DNA from: Salinicola peritrichatus
GTDB lineage: Bacteria > Pseudomonadota > Gammaproteobacteria > Pseudomonadales > Halomonadaceae
Length of the DNA stretch: 40,552 nt
NCBI RefSeq assembly: GCF_003206715.1
Contig: NZ_PZJU01000029.1
Span: 4,894-45,445, forward strand
Reading direction: 5' to 3'
A program made the position numbers and the translations under genes. Numbering within the stretch: the stretch's first letter is position 1; each line of letters starts with the position of its first letter. Shown piece by piece: positions 17,769-32,972 of this stretch. The notes below the pieces were generated by a model. The model saw nothing but the letters and a program-made list of their open reading frames with translations, searched no databases and was not told where the DNA came from.

Positions 17769-20410
17769 AAGAAATCCGAGCCACCGTTCGCCTGCAATTG
17801 CACGCCGGCTTCACCTTCGACGACGCTCGCCGCCAGGTCGATTATTACGCCGCCTTGGGTGTCAGCCACTTCTACCTGTCGCCGATCCTCGCCTCGCGTC
17901 GCGGCTCCAGCCACGGCTATGACGGCGTCGATCCCACGCGCATCGATCCGGAACTCGGCGAGGAAGCGGGGCTGGAAGCGTTGGTCCAGGCCCTTCACGC
18001 CCGCGGAATGGGAATCATCGCCGATATCGTGCCCAATCACCTGGCCGTCGGTGCCGAGAATCCCTGGTGGCAGGATCTCCTCGCACGCGGCCGGGCGAGC
18101 GAATATGCCCATTGCTTCGACATCGACTGGGAGCAGCCCGGCGCCGACGGCAAGCTGTTGCTGCCGTTCCTCGGCGATCGTTACGTCCGTGTGCTCGAAA
18201 ACGGCGAGCTGAGGCTGACCTGGGAAGCCGGTGCTGGGCATTTCACGGTCGCCTACCACGAGCACCGTTTTCCCATCGATCCGGCACACAACGTGGAGAG
18301 TCTTTCGACACCGGTCTCCGCGCTGGCGCCGGCTGCCGATAGCGAAAACCCGGTCATCGCCGCGGCGATCGCACACCACGATCCCGCCACCGGCGCCGGG
18401 CGGGAGCGGCTGCACGCACTGCTCGAACGCCAGGCCTACCGGCTCGCGTATTGGCGCACCGCCAACGATGTGCTCAACTGGCGACGCTTCTTCGACATTA
18501 CCGAACTCGCCGGCGTACGGGTCGAAGACGAGAGCGTGTTCGATCTCTGCCATGCCTGCATCCTGGGGCTGGTCGAGCGCGGCTGGATCGACGGCCTGCG
18601 GATCGATCACGTCGACGGCCTGGCCGACCCCCGTGGCTACTGCCTGCGCCTGCGCTCGCGTCTGGACGCCATCGCACGGCGGTTCGACGAGCCGGTTCAC
18701 TTGCCGATCTACGTCGAGAAGATTCTCGGCGGCAACGAGGCGTTGCACGACGATTGGGGCGTCGATGGCACCACCGGCTACGAATTCCTCGACCGGGTCT
18801 CCGGCATTCAGCACGACCCCAGCGGGCGGGAGCCGCTGGCGCGGCTATGGCGGGAAGTCAGCGGTAGGACGACGGACTTCGCGACCGAGGTGCGTACCGC
18901 GCGCCGCGACATGCTGCATGGCCCGCTGACCGCCGAGTTCGAACGCTGCGTCAGCGCGCTCGAGGCCCTGGCGATGCGCGATCCGGCGACGCGGGAGTTT
19001 CGCGCGCCGGCCATTCGCCGGGTGCTAGGGGCGCTGGCGGTCGCCTATCCGGTCTATCGCAGTTACGCCGATCGCGATGGCCGCCCGCCTGCCGATGGCA
19101 AGAATTTCGCCCACGCGCTGTCGACGGCCCGGCGCGAACTCTCGGCGGCGGACGCCGACTGGCTGACCACACTGGCTGACTGGCTCGGCGATCGGGCGCC
19201 GGCCAGGTTCGACGACGCCGAATGTGCGTTGCGCTTGCGCGCCATCGCGCGGTTCCAGCAACTGACCTCGCCACTGGCGGCCAAGGCGGTGGAGGATACC
19301 GCCGGCTATCGCTCGGCCGTGCTGCTCTCGCGCAACGACGTCGGTTGCGAAGGGGCGCACTTCGCTTACCCGCCCGAACGCCTGCACGACGACAACCGCG
19401 AACGCCGGGCGCATTTCCCTCTCGGCATGCTGACCACCGCGACCCACGATCACAAGCGGGGCGAGGACGTGCGTACGCGGCTCGCGGCGATCAGCGAGCT
19501 GACGGCCGCGCTGACGCCGCAGCTGCGTGGCTGGGCGAACGACGAGCGCCTCTACGACGGTGACCGCCAACCCAGCGGCGGCGATCGACTGATGCTGCTG
19601 CAACTGATGCTGGCGGCCTGGCCCCTGGATCTCGACATCGAAAGCCGCCAGCAGCTGGATGCCTTTGCCGACCGCCTCGTCGCGTGGCAGCAAAAGGCGA
19701 TGCGCGAGGCCAAGCTGGAGAGTCACTGGCTGGCCCCGGATAGCGCCTACGAGCAGGCCGGCGAGGATGCCATCCGGCGCGCGCTGTCCGGTGACGAGAT
19801 CACCCGCGAGCTGGCGGGGGCGGCGGCGCTGCTCGATGTTCCCGGCGCGATCAACGGCCTTGCACAGACGACACTGCGCCTGTGTTCGCCCGGCATACCG
19901 GACCTCTATCAGGGAGCCGAGCTCTGGGATCAGTCGCTGGTCGACCCGGACAATCGCCGCCCCGTGGACATGGCCGTGCGTCGCGACACGCTGGCGTGCG
20001 GCGAGTCGCCCACGCTGGCGTGGCGACATTGGCGCGATGGGGCCGTCAAACAGGCGCTCATCCAGCGCTTGCTGCGGTTGCGGTACGAGCATCCACGGCT
20101 GTTCGACGAGGGGGACTACCGACCGTTGAAGGCTGTCGGCGCACGGTCGGAACATGTCCTGGCCTTCGCCCGAAGAACGCCGCAGGCCAAACTGGTGGTG
20201 GCCGTCCCGCGACTTTCACGGGCACTGTTCGCTTCGAAGACAGGGTTGCCATTGCAGTGGGGCAACACCTCGCTGGAGCTCGGGGCACTCGCGCTGCAGG
20301 GTGTCGGTGCAGCCTGGCTGACCGACCTGCCGGCGGATGAGAAAGGTGAGCTGGTTTTAGCGCGACATTTGTCGGATTTTCCTTGCGGTGTATGGGTATG
20401 GACCGCATGA
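17765..20410 (+). CDS. treY: Malto-oligosyltrehalose synthase
   Basis: TreY (GH13) isomerises the reducing-end alpha-1,4 bond of maltodextrins to alpha,alpha-1,1, giving the substrate of TreZ. It has 881 residues, within the family range. Conserved parts: RATVRLQLHAGFTFDDA at the N-terminus, HFYLSPILASRRGSSHGYD, IIADIVPNHLAV, the nucleophile Asp281 in GLRIDHVDGLADP, acid/base Glu318 in IYVEKIL, and the C-terminal SPGIPDLYQGAELWD with LVDPDNRRPVD. The start is GTG 17765, preceded by GGAGGTG at 8 nt; no ATG offers the canonical N-terminus. A 113-bp gap follows before the DUF2934 gene, the largest inside the operon. Confidence 0.95.
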   Translation: MKEIRATVRLQLHAGFTFDDARRQVDYYAALGVSHFYLSPILASRRGSSHGYDGVDPTRIDPELGEEAGLEALVQALHARGMGIIADIVPNHLAVGAENPWWQDLLARGRASEYAHCFDIDWEQPGADGKLLLPFLGDRYVRVLENGELRLTWEAGAGHFTVAYHEHRFPIDPAHNVESLSTPVSALAPAADSENPVIAAAIAHHDPATGAGRERLHALLERQAYRLAYWRTANDVLNWRRFFDITELAGVRVEDESVFDLCHACILGLVERGWIDGLRIDHVDGLADPRGYCLRLRSRLDAIARRFDEPVHLPIYVEKILGGNEALHDDWGVDGTTGYEFLDRVSGIQHDPSGREPLARLWREVSGRTTDFATEVRTARRDMLHGPLTAEFERCVSALEALAMRDPATREFRAPAIRRVLGALAVAYPVYRSYADRDGRPPADGKNFAHALSTARRELSAADADWLTTLADWLGDRAPARFDDAECALRLRAIARFQQLTSPLAAKAVEDTAGYRSAVLLSRNDVGCEGAHFAYPPERLHDDNRERRAHFPLGMLTTATHDHKRGEDVRTRLAAISELTAALTPQLRGWANDERLYDGDRQPSGGDRLMLLQLMLAAWPLDLDIESRQQLDAFADRLVAWQQKAMREAKLESHWLAPDSAYEQAGEDAIRRALSGDEITRELAGAAALLDVPGAINGLAQTTLRLCSPGIPDLYQGAELWDQSLVDPDNRRPVDMAVRRDTLACGESPTLAWRHWRDGAVKQALIQRLLRLRYEHPRLFDEGDYRPLKAVGARSEHVLAFARRTPQAKLVVAVPRLSRALFASKTGLPLQWGNTSLELGALALQGVGAAWLTDLPADEKGELVLARHLSDFPCGVWVWTA

Positions 20411-20523
20411 AGGCGCTACTTTGGAAGGTATGCGTCGATGATATCGGATCGGTGTCAGTCATACATCGAGCCGGGGGCCAGGGATGACCTCGCCACGCAA
20501 CGAAAGAGTGAAAGGAGGATGTC

Positions 20524-20979
20524 ATGATGACCAGTCGTGAACAACGCGTGCGGATGCTGGCCTATCGCATTTGGGAATCGGAAGGTTACCCCGATGGACA
20601 GGAAGGGCGTCACTGGACGATGGCGGAACGGATCGTCGAGGCCGAGAACGCTCGTGAGGAGGAACAGGAGTGGCGCGAGGCCGCCGATGAGCCGTCCCCA
20701 CTGGCGGGCGAGGAGCCAACCGCGGAACCTGACGAATTGGGCATCGACGAGCCGCGTCTGCCGCTGGACGATCCCGAGGTCGAGGCGCTGAAGGAGGAGG
20801 ACACCGGGGTCGAGGTGCATCCCAGTCCGAAGGGCGGCAAGCCGCGCCCACGCAAAAAGGCTGCCGCTGCCACGCCTCGAGCCGCGAAAGGCAGCTCGGC
20901 TACGGGTTCGGCAGCACCGAAAAAGAAGCCGACGGCCAAGGCGCGCAAGTCCGACAGTGGCGGCAAGAAATCCGAGTAG
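20524..20979 (+). CDS. DUF2934 protein with Lys/Ala-rich histone-H1-like tail
   Basis: A 151-residue protein of unknown function. Residues 3-40 are a DUF2934 domain (EQRVRMLAYRIWESEGYPDG, then HWTMAERIVEAE). An acidic, Pro/Glu-rich middle section follows (about residues 40-95). The C-terminal ~50 residues are basic and low-complexity (KGGKPRPRKKAAAATPRAAK), like the tails of histone-H1-like bacterial proteins, so it may bind nucleic acid or another polyanion. The ribosome binding site AAAGGAGG is strong. ATG 20524 and ATG 20527 are both usable. DUF2934 genes recur in glycogen/trehalose clusters between treY and glgX, as I recall from Pseudomonas, which suggests a role tied to glucan metabolism; what that is remains unknown. 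Confidence 0.85.
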   Translation: MMTSREQRVRMLAYRIWESEGYPDGQEGRHWTMAERIVEAENAREEEQEWREAADEPSPLAGEEPTAEPDELGIDEPRLPLDDPEVEALKEEDTGVEVHPSPKGGKPRPRKKAAAATPRAAKGSSATGSAAPKKKPTAKARKSDSGGKKSE

Positions 20980-21036
20980 CTGCCCTTGCGAACACGATGT
21001 CGAACCGGATGCACCCGATCTCCGAGGACAGGAAAT

Positions 21037-23229
<2,193 letters not shown>

Positions 23230-23262
23230 GTGGCCAGAATCGAAGTTCCGGGAGGAAACGGC

Positions 23263-25524
23263 ATGACCCGGGCCGATTCCCGCTCGCGGACAGCGCAGCG
23301 CCATCTCGAGACTGGCCTTGGTGCCGGCGATCTCGAGGCGCTGGCCCAAGCGACCCACGCCAATCCCTTCGCCGTGCTCGGACCGCATCGGCGCGCCGAC
23401 GGCGTCCACGAGGTCAGGGTCTTCGTGCCCGGTGCCAGCGCGGTTTCCCTGGTCGCGGCCGACAGTGACCACTTACTGGGGGAGTGTCGGGCCCAGGCGA
23501 TCGACGGCCTGTTCGTCGGCGAACTTCCCGAATCCACCGGATACCGTTTACGTATTCGCTGGCCTCGATCCCGGCAGAGTGACTCACCAAGCGAGCAGGT
23601 GGAGCAGCTCGTCGCCGATCCGTACGCCTTTCCGCTGCTGCTGGGGGAGACCGATCTCTACCTGATCGGAGAGGGCAGCCATCGGCGCCTCGGCGAGTGT
23701 CTGGGCGCGCAGGTGATGACGATCGACGGCGTCGAGGGCGTGCGCTTCGCGGTATGGGCGCCCAACGCGCAACGGGTGGCCGTGGTGGGGGATTTCAATG
23801 GCTGGGATACCCGCCGCCACGGCATGCGCTGCCGCTATCCCTCCGGCGTCTGGGAGATCTTCATTCCCGGCATCGGCGCCGGCGAGCGCTACAAGTTCGC
23901 CTTGATCGATGTCAATGGTGAGCGCTTACTCAAGGCCGACCCGGTGGCGCTATCCACCGAGCCGCCGCCACTGACCGCCTCGGTGGTCGCGGACGCGACA
24001 CCGTTCGCGTGGCACGACGAGGCGTGGATGGCACAGCGTGGCGAGCGTCATGCGGGCACGGCGCCGATCTCGATTTACGAAGTTCACGTCAGTTCCTGGC
24101 GCAAGCATGGCGGGGACGATGGTGCTCTCTATCAGTGGCGCGATCTGATCGATTCGTTGATCCCCTACGTGGTCGAGATGGGCTTCACCCATGTCGAGCT
24201 GATGCCGATCATGGAGTATCCCTTCGGCGGTTCCTGGGGCTATCAGCCGCTATCGCTGTTCGCGCCCAGCGGCCGTTTCGGCTCGCCGGCGGATTTCGCC
24301 GCCTTCGTCGACGCCTGCCACTGTGCCGGGATCGGCGTCATCCTCGACTGGGTGCCGGGCCACTTCCCATCCGACCCGCACGGCCTGGCCCGCTTCGATG
24401 GCACCGCGCTGTATGAGTACGCGCATCCCTTCGAGGGCTATCACCAGGATTGGAACACCTATATTTACAACCTGGGCCGGCGCGAGGTGCACGGCTTCAT
24501 GCTCGCCTCGGCACTGCACTGGTTGCGCGATTTCCACATCGACGGACTGCGCGTCGACGCCGTTGCCTCGATGCTCTATCGCAACTACTCGCGGCGCGAA
24601 GGGGAGTGGATTCCCAACCGGTTCGGCGGCACGGAAAACCTCGAGGCGGTCGCTTTCCTCCAGCATCTCAACCGGGTGGTGGCCGAAGAGGCCCCCGGCA
24701 GCGTGGTGATCGCCGAGGAATCGACTGCCTGGCCCGGGGTGACGGCGGCGGTCGAGCATCAGGGGCTCGGCTTCAGTTACAAGTGGAACATGGGCTGGAT
24801 GCACGACAGCTTGAGCTACATCAGCCACGATCCGCTATACCGACGTTTCCATCACGACCAGCTGACCTTCGGCCTGGTCTACGCCTTCGACGAGCGCTTC
24901 ATATTGCCGATCTCCCACGACGAGGTGGTGCATGGCAAGGGGTCGCTGCTCGACAAGATGCCCGGCGACGACCGGCAGCGATTCGCCAACCTGCGGGCCT
25001 ATCTGAGTTTCATGTGGCTGCACCCCGGCAAGAAACTGCTGTTCATGGGCTGCGAGTTCGCCCAGGGGCGCGAATGGAACCATGATCGCGAGCTCGACTG
25101 GTATCTGCTGCAATACGCGCCGCATGCCGGTATCCAGCGGTTGGTGGGCGATCTGAACGCGCTCTATCGCGAACGCCCCGAACTGCACGCGCTGGATTGC
25201 GAAGGGGCGGGATTCCGCTGGGTCATCGGCGATGACAGCGCCAATAGCGTCTTCGCCTGGTGGCGCCTGGATGCCGCCGGTCGGCGCGTGCTGGCGATCG
25301 CCAACATGACGCCTCAGCGCTTGTCCGGCTACCGCGTTGGCGTGCCGCTGGCGGGATACTGGACGGAGCGCTTCAACTCGGATTCCGAACGCTATGACGG
25401 CGACAACGTGGGCAATGGCGGTGGCCTGCCAAGCGAGCCGGTGGCCGCGCATGGCGAGCGCCAATCGCTGGTGCTGACGCTACCGCCGCTGGGGGTGCTG
25501 CTGTTGATGCCGCCCGACGCCTAG
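23263..25524 (+). CDS. glgB: 1,4-alpha-glucan branching enzyme
   Basis: GlgB cuts alpha-1,4 chains and reattaches them as alpha-1,6 branches. It has 753 residues, slightly longer than E. coli GlgB (728), with both N-terminal beta domains ([10 protein letters not shown] and [20 protein letters not shown]). Catalytic motifs are complete: [13 protein letters not shown] (nucleophile Asp432), [11 protein letters not shown] (acid/base Glu485) and [12 protein letters not shown]. The C-terminal beta domain ends in [11 protein letters not shown]. The start is ATG 23263 with GGAGGAAA in front; an upstream GTG at 23230 is in frame but directly follows the glgX stop. It is the last gene of the operon. 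Its TAG shares the palindrome CTAG with the stop of the convergent trehalase gene. A degenerate relative lies at 12325-13671. Confidence 0.96.
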   Translation: MTRADSRSRTAQRHLETGLGAGDLEALAQATHANPFAVLGPHRRADGVHEVRVFVPGASAVSLVAADSDHLLGECRAQAIDGLFVGELPESTGYRLRIRWPRSRQSDSPSEQVEQLVADPYAFPLLLGETDLYLIGEGSHRRLGECLGAQVMTIDGVEGVRFAVWAPNAQRVAVVGDFNGWDTRRHGMRCRYPSGVWEIFIPGIGAGERYKFALIDVNGERLLKADPVALSTEPPPLTASVVADATPFAWHDEAWMAQRGERHAGTAPISIYEVHVSSWRKHGGDDGALYQWRDLIDSLIPYVVEMGFTHVELMPIMEYPFGGSWGYQPLSLFAPSGRFGSPADFAAFVDACHCAGIGVILDWVPGHFPSDPHGLARFDGTALYEYAHPFEGYHQDWNTYIYNLGRREVHGFMLASALHWLRDFHIDGLRVDAVASMLYRNYSRREGEWIPNRFGGTENLEAVAFLQHLNRVVAEEAPGSVVIAEESTAWPGVTAAVEHQGLGFSYKWNMGWMHDSLSYISHDPLYRRFHHDQLTFGLVYAFDERFILPISHDEVVHGKGSLLDKMPGDDRQRFANLRAYLSFMWLHPGKKLLFMGCEFAQGREWNHDRELDWYLLQYAPHAGIQRLVGDLNALYRERPELHALDCEGAGFRWVIGDDSANSVFAWWRLDAAGRRVLAIANMTPQRLSGYRVGVPLAGYWTERFNSDSERYDGDNVGNGGGLPSEPVAAHGERQSLVLTLPPLGVLLLMPPDA

Positions 25525-27083
25525 CCGACGATCATTCCCTGGCGCTGGGCGAGCAGGGCGCGGGTCACGCCGTTGGTCCAGGCGAAGCCGTCCTGCAGCG
25601 GATATTCGCCGCCGCAGGCGAACTCGGCCCCCGGATAGAGCACGTATTTTTCGACCAGCTTGTGTTCGCGCCGGTAGAGATCGTCGACCAGCGCCAGCCA
25701 GCGCTCGGCCAGGATTTCCGCCAGATCGGTGAAGCCATAATGGCGGAAGCCCTCGATCGCCATCCATTGCAGCGGGGCCCAGCCGTTGGGATGGTCCCAC
25801 TGCTGGTTGCTGTCGTTGATCTCGGTGGTGACCAGCCCACCGGGCGCCAGCAGTCGCTGCGAGACGGTGTTGGCGACACGCTCGGCCTGGCCGGGGGAGG
25901 CCAGCTGCAGATAGAGTGGCGCCACGCAGGCGGCGGTCAGGTGAATGCTGCGATGGCCGCGCTGCCAGTCGTAGTCGTAGTAGGCGCCGCGCTCCTCGCA
26001 CCAGAGATAGCGATCGATCGCCTTGCGGCGACGCTCGGCGCGGCTCCGATAATGCCCGGCTTCGCTCGTTTCACCGACATCGGCGCAGAGCCTGGCGAGC
26101 AGAAACTCCAGGTGGTAGAGCAGGGCGTTGACTTCGATGGGGATGAAGGCGGTGGTGCGAATCGTGGTCAGATCGCGGGTGTCATCCAGCCAGCGGCCGC
26201 TGAAGTCCCAGCCGCTTTCCGCGCCGGCGCGAAGATCGCGATAGAGCTGCTCCGCCGGGCGATCCGAGCGCTGGGCCATCTCGTAGTCCTCGCGATAGGA
26301 CTCCTCGCGCGGCGTGGCGCGGTCGTCCCAATGGCGATTGAGCCAGCACTCGTCGTCGAGCCGCACGCAGCGACGGTGGGCTTCCCCCGGCGCGAGCCGC
26401 TCTTCGCCATCCATCCAGAACGCATACTCCTGCTTGAGTTGCGGAAGATAGTCGATTGCCCGGCGTTGCCCGCGCTGTTCGACCAGCGTCACCATCATCG
26501 AAAACAGCGGCGGCTGCGAGCGGCTCAGGTAGTAGCTGCGGTTGCCGTTGGGCATGTGGCCGTAGCGCGAGATCAGGTCGGCGCAGTTGTCGAGCTGCGC
26601 GCACAGCAGCCGGTCTTCGCCGCTGGCGGCCAGGCCCAGCATGGTGAAATAGGAATCCCAGTAATAGAACTCGCGGAAGCGACCGCCGGGCACGATGTAG
26701 TCGTGGGAAAGCGACAGCAGCGAGGACCATAAATGATGCTCGCGCGAGTTACGCGTCAGCACCGGCCATAGCCGATCGATATGCGTCGCCATGTCGACCC
26801 TGGGATCGGCCTCGTAGCCGCTGCAGTGGAGCGGATCTTCCGCGAAGTGGGTGTCGACGAAGGCGCGCAGGTCGAAGTCCGGCGCGTGGCGGGCCGCGTG
26901 ATAGGCCTGCACGATCTGCGCGGGCGGATACTTGGGCACGCTGTCGGCGAACGTCTTGGAATCGGCGAACAGATGCGCCAGTTCAACGGCTTCGAACAGC
27001 TCCCCAAAGCGGTCGTAAGGGGTCACGGCCGCATCGTTCAAATGAGCGTCGTCTGGTAGGACGGCCTGAGGGCTATGCGGCAT
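25521..27083 (-). CDS. treF: Cytoplasmic alpha,alpha-trehalase (GH37)
   Basis: Hydrolyses trehalose to two glucose. The 520-residue protein carries both trehalase signatures, [14 protein letters not shown] and [10 protein letters not shown]. The catalytic Asp is in [10 protein letters not shown] and the catalytic Glu in [15 protein letters not shown]. The N-terminus ([19 protein letters not shown]...[10 protein letters not shown]) resembles E. coli TreF. There is no signal peptide, so it acts on internal trehalose. It lies 26 bp downstream of the glucose dehydrogenase-like gene on the same strand and is probably co-transcribed with it. It runs convergently into glgB with no terminator between, so antisense or transcriptional interference is possible. 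Confidence 0.95.
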   Translation of the reverse strand: MPHSPQAVLPDDAHLNDAAVTPYDRFGELFEAVELAHLFADSKTFADSVPKYPPAQIVQAYHAARHAPDFDLRAFVDTHFAEDPLHCSGYEADPRVDMATHIDRLWPVLTRNSREHHLWSSLLSLSHDYIVPGGRFREFYYWDSYFTMLGLAASGEDRLLCAQLDNCADLISRYGHMPNGNRSYYLSRSQPPLFSMMVTLVEQRGQRRAIDYLPQLKQEYAFWMDGEERLAPGEAHRRCVRLDDECWLNRHWDDRATPREESYREDYEMAQRSDRPAEQLYRDLRAGAESGWDFSGRWLDDTRDLTTIRTTAFIPIEVNALLYHLEFLLARLCADVGETSEAGHYRSRAERRRKAIDRYLWCEERGAYYDYDWQRGHRSIHLTAACVAPLYLQLASPGQAERVANTVSQRLLAPGGLVTTEINDSNQQWDHPNGWAPLQWMAIEGFRHYGFTDLAEILAERWLALVDDLYRREHKLVEKYVLYPGAEFACGGEYPLQDGFAWTNGVTRALLAQRQGMIVG

Positions 27084-27109
27084 TTTCGATTCCCGGTGTG
27101 GAGGAACTC

Positions 27110-27874
27110 TTACTCTTCATACTGCCAAAGCAGACCGCCGTCCACCGGCAACGATGCGCCGGTCATGTAGTCGGCATCGCTCGAGGCGAGAAAGGCAACC
27201 ACCCCGGCGACGTCTTCCGGGCGCCCGAGGCGATTGAGAGGAATGTTGCCGAGCAGATGGCGGAGTTTCTCGGGGTTGTCATCGAGCGTGGCATTGATCG
27301 GCGTCTTGATTGCCCCCGGCGCGACACTGTTGACCGTGATGCCGAGCGGCGCCAGCTCGACGGCCAGATTACGCGTCAGCATACGCATGCCGCCCTTGCT
27401 CAGGCAATAGCTGCTGAAGCCGGGAAAGGGCAGGTCCTCGTGAACCGAACTCAGGTTGATCACCCGGCCGCCGCGGCCGCCGTCGCGCAGATAGCGCGCG
27501 AACGCCTGGGTAGTGAAAAACACGCCCTTGAGGTTGGTGTCGAGCACCTTGTCATAGTCCGCTTCGGTGACGTCCCAGAACGGCGCGTCGATTTCGATTC
27601 CGGCATTATTGACTAGGATGTCGAGTTGGCCCATCGCCTCGACGCTTTCGGCGATCAGGCGACGGTTGGTGTCGATGCGGGAGATATCGCCGGTGACGAT
27701 CGTCGCACGCCGGCCATGCCGGCGCACACGCTCGGCGGTTTCCTCGGCGCGCTCCGAAGGCTGGCTGCCGCTGACCACCACATCGGCGCCTTCCTCGGCC
27801 AGGCGCTCGGCAACCGCCCGGCCGATACCCTGAGTGCTGCCGGTTACCAGCGCGACCTTGCCTGCTAGACGCAT
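27110..27874 (-). CDS. Glucose 1-dehydrogenase-like short-chain dehydrogenase
   Basis: A classical SDR of 254 residues. The NAD(P)-binding motif TGSTQGIG is near residues 11-18, NNAG follows, and the active site is Ser (NLSSVHEDLPFP) with YxxxK (YCLSK). The stretches SSVHE..P.P, SKGG, PGAIKTPINA and YMTGASLPVDGG match the glucose 1-dehydrogenases of Bacillus better than generic SDRs, supporting beta-D-glucose to gluconolactone oxidation. The start ATG 27874 follows AAAGGAGAG; the open frame extends much further upstream without support. It is the first gene of an operon with treF, so its substrate is plausibly trehalase-derived glucose. The exact sugar and cofactor cannot be read with certainty. 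Confidence 0.85.
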   Translation of the reverse strand: MRLAGKVALVTGSTQGIGRAVAERLAEEGADVVVSGSQPSERAEETAERVRRHGRRATIVTGDISRIDTNRRLIAESVEAMGQLDILVNNAGIEIDAPFWDVTEADYDKVLDTNLKGVFFTTQAFARYLRDGGRGGRVINLSSVHEDLPFPGFSSYCLSKGGMRMLTRNLAVELAPLGITVNSVAPGAIKTPINATLDDNPEKLRHLLGNIPLNRLGRPEDVAGVVAFLASSDADYMTGASLPVDGGLLWQYEE

Positions 27875-28131
27875 ACGCTCTCCTTTGGGTTCATCCGTTC
27901 GTTGTCGGGCGACGCGAACATGCTGAACGAGGCCCGGTATGACGCCGAGCCTCTTTGAAGATAGAGCAGTGAGCCGATGGCAGCCAACGCGGGCTGGAGT
28001 TTGTCCGGGGACTGCCTGCGCTTGGCCATTCGGCGTTAAAAACAGCTCGCTGTCCTTCGGTACTCTCAAGCTGACCGTCCGACGGCCGATAACGTTCCTG
28101 CTGAACAACAATAAAACCCAGGAGCGGCACA

Positions 28132-31494
<3,363 letters not shown>

Positions 31495-31995
31495 ACGATG
31501 GCAAGCACGTCAATATCATGGGGTCTCTTGTCTGACCCCTGGGCGGGATTCCTGACGGCGTACCAAATGTCCTGACGATGCTGGATGAAAGTTTTCAGGT
31601 TTTGCCTACCGCTTCGATGTCGCAGACTCAAATCGGATCGCGCGGCGAAGGCATGCCGCGCCTGCGCAAGCCATGGACGTAGCCATTGGTATGAGCCACT
31701 AACGCCCAATGGAGGGTTCGAGTAAACTCCCCTATTCTTTGTAGTATTAGGTAATCAAAAGGTACGAATTGATTTTCTAGGCGACAGAAGGTAAACATCT
31801 ACCTCCATTCCGCTACGTTGCGTCAGGTGTAAAGTTATTTCGTATCCTGACGATAACAAGTTGGCGGCTCGGGACTTCGGCCGTATTCCAGCCAAAGGCT
31901 GAATCAACCGAGTCGAACCGGGCCACCGACATAAAACGAACTTCAACGTTGCGGTTCAGCCCGATAGACAACGCATTCGATACGTGGGGTACGCA
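31495..31995. other. ~500-bp stretch with no supported gene
   Basis: Between the Amt fusion and a small membrane-protein ORF I find no convincing coding frame. A GGGGTC/GACCCC hairpin at 31520-31539 lies soon after the Amt stop but has no T-run. The part around 31720-31850 is clearly more AT-rich than the surroundings, as promoters or foreign remnants often are. The only longer open frame (31755-31946, minus strand) has no family resemblance and no good ribosome binding site. Confidence 0.6.
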
Positions 31996-32157
31996 ATGGG
32001 TCTTTTCACTATCATTGGCATCATCATAGGTTTTGTCGCTTTCGGCCTGTTCGTGGCCCTGCGTTTATGCAGTAGCGACAAGGCTCCGCCCGTCGCGCGG
32101 GAGCGTGCTGAAGAACCCGATCAGTCGCCGAAGGCCAACTTGGGTCATCGGGCCTGA
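31996..32157 (+). CDS. Small single-span membrane protein, hypothetical
   Basis: A 53-codon frame starting MGLFTIIGIIIGFVAF. Residues 4-24 are a clean hydrophobic helix ending in LRLC; the rest is a charged tail (SSDKAPPVARERAEEPDQ). The composition is that of a real small inner-membrane protein, and a weak ribosome binding site (GTGGGG) precedes it. No family is recognised. It lies 29 bp from the 3' end of the convergent methyltransferase gene. The AT-rich stretch upstream could hold its promoter. Confidence 0.45.
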   Translation: MGLFTIIGIIIGFVAFGLFVALRLCSSDKAPPVARERAEEPDQSPKANLGHRA

Positions 32158-32186
32158 TCGTTGACCGGTTCGCCCGCCTGATGCCA

Positions 32187-32897
32187 TCAGCCGCAGCAGC
32201 GAATTGCTGACGGCTCGACTCGACTCGCGGGCTCACCGGCCGCAAACTTCGCCACACAGCCTTCGACTTCCAGTTCGACACGACCAAAGCGACTCGTCAA
32301 AGCCAGTTCGAGGCTTTCGAGGCTTTCGAGGGTGTCTCGCGTATTATCGAAAATGCCCTTCGCGTTGTAGAACGCCATCAGCCGCGTTGCCAGTGGCGAG
32401 CGTGTGACGCCACCGGCAAGTATCGTCGAGCCGAAAATCACCGCTCCGGGTGCCATCAACGGTCGCAGGTGGTCGAAAACCCGCGCCTTGTGCGCCATCG
32501 GGCCCGGAAGGCAGTGCAGTAGGTAATTGATGGCGATCGACGCGAAGGGCGGCAGGTCCATGGCGAGCGGTTGCAGAACGTCTGTTTGCTGGATTTGCGG
32601 CCGATAGCGCCGAACCCGGCGAGCGGTATGGGCCAGGGAGTTGGTGTTGAGATCGAACAGCATCAGGCGAGGCCGGTCCGTCGGAAAATGGCAGTGGTCG
32701 AGGAAATAGCCGGTGCCGACCCCGACATCGAGATGATTGGCGCTGACATGGCGATCATAGTGCTCGACCAGTCGAGGCGTCGGGCAGCGCCAGATGAAGC
32801 GGTTGGAAACGCCCAGCACGATCAGATCGTAGAGTGCCAGATTGCGGCGGGTATAGGTCGCCTGGCCGGCCCCGGTCGTGCCGGTCTCGTCCTGCAT
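32187..32897 (-). CDS. Class I SAM-dependent methyltransferase, substrate unknown
   Basis: A 236-residue methyltransferase with SAM-binding motif I LDVGVGTGYFLDHC at about residues 56-69 and an acidic motif II (LMLFDLNTNSL). The N-terminal TRRNLALYDLIVLGVSNRFIWRCP is typical of a small-molecule methyltransferase group often labelled as methyltransferase type 12. Its substrate cannot be told. It has a good ribosome binding site (AGGAGTG before ATG 32897). It lies 75 bp downstream of the LysR gene on the same strand. The coding sequence contains a short tandem repeat (ttcgaggct, 2.8 copies, 32307-32331) giving ESLESLEL. Confidence 0.8.
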   Translation of the reverse strand: MQDETGTTGAGQATYTRRNLALYDLIVLGVSNRFIWRCPTPRLVEHYDRHVSANHLDVGVGTGYFLDHCHFPTDRPRLMLFDLNTNSLAHTARRVRRYRPQIQQTDVLQPLAMDLPPFASIAINYLLHCLPGPMAHKARVFDHLRPLMAPGAVIFGSTILAGGVTRSPLATRLMAFYNAKGIFDNTRDTLESLESLELALTSRFGRVELEVEGCVAKFAAGEPASRVEPSAIRCCG

Positions 32898-32972
32898 GCG
32901 TTCACTCCTGTCCAGAGGGGCGCGATCGAGCGTTCTCGCTCGCCTCGAACCGCTCGATGGATCATTGCCGGT

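Noticed and set aside
31520-31539. GGGGTC/GACCCC hairpin after the Amt fusion gene
   Set aside because: Only 6-bp arms, 8-nt loop and no T-run; not enough to call a terminator.
31755-31946. 63-codon minus-strand frame in the 500-bp spacer
   Set aside because: No recognisable ribosome binding site, no hydrophobic or domain pattern, and located in an AT-richer spacer where such frames arise by chance.
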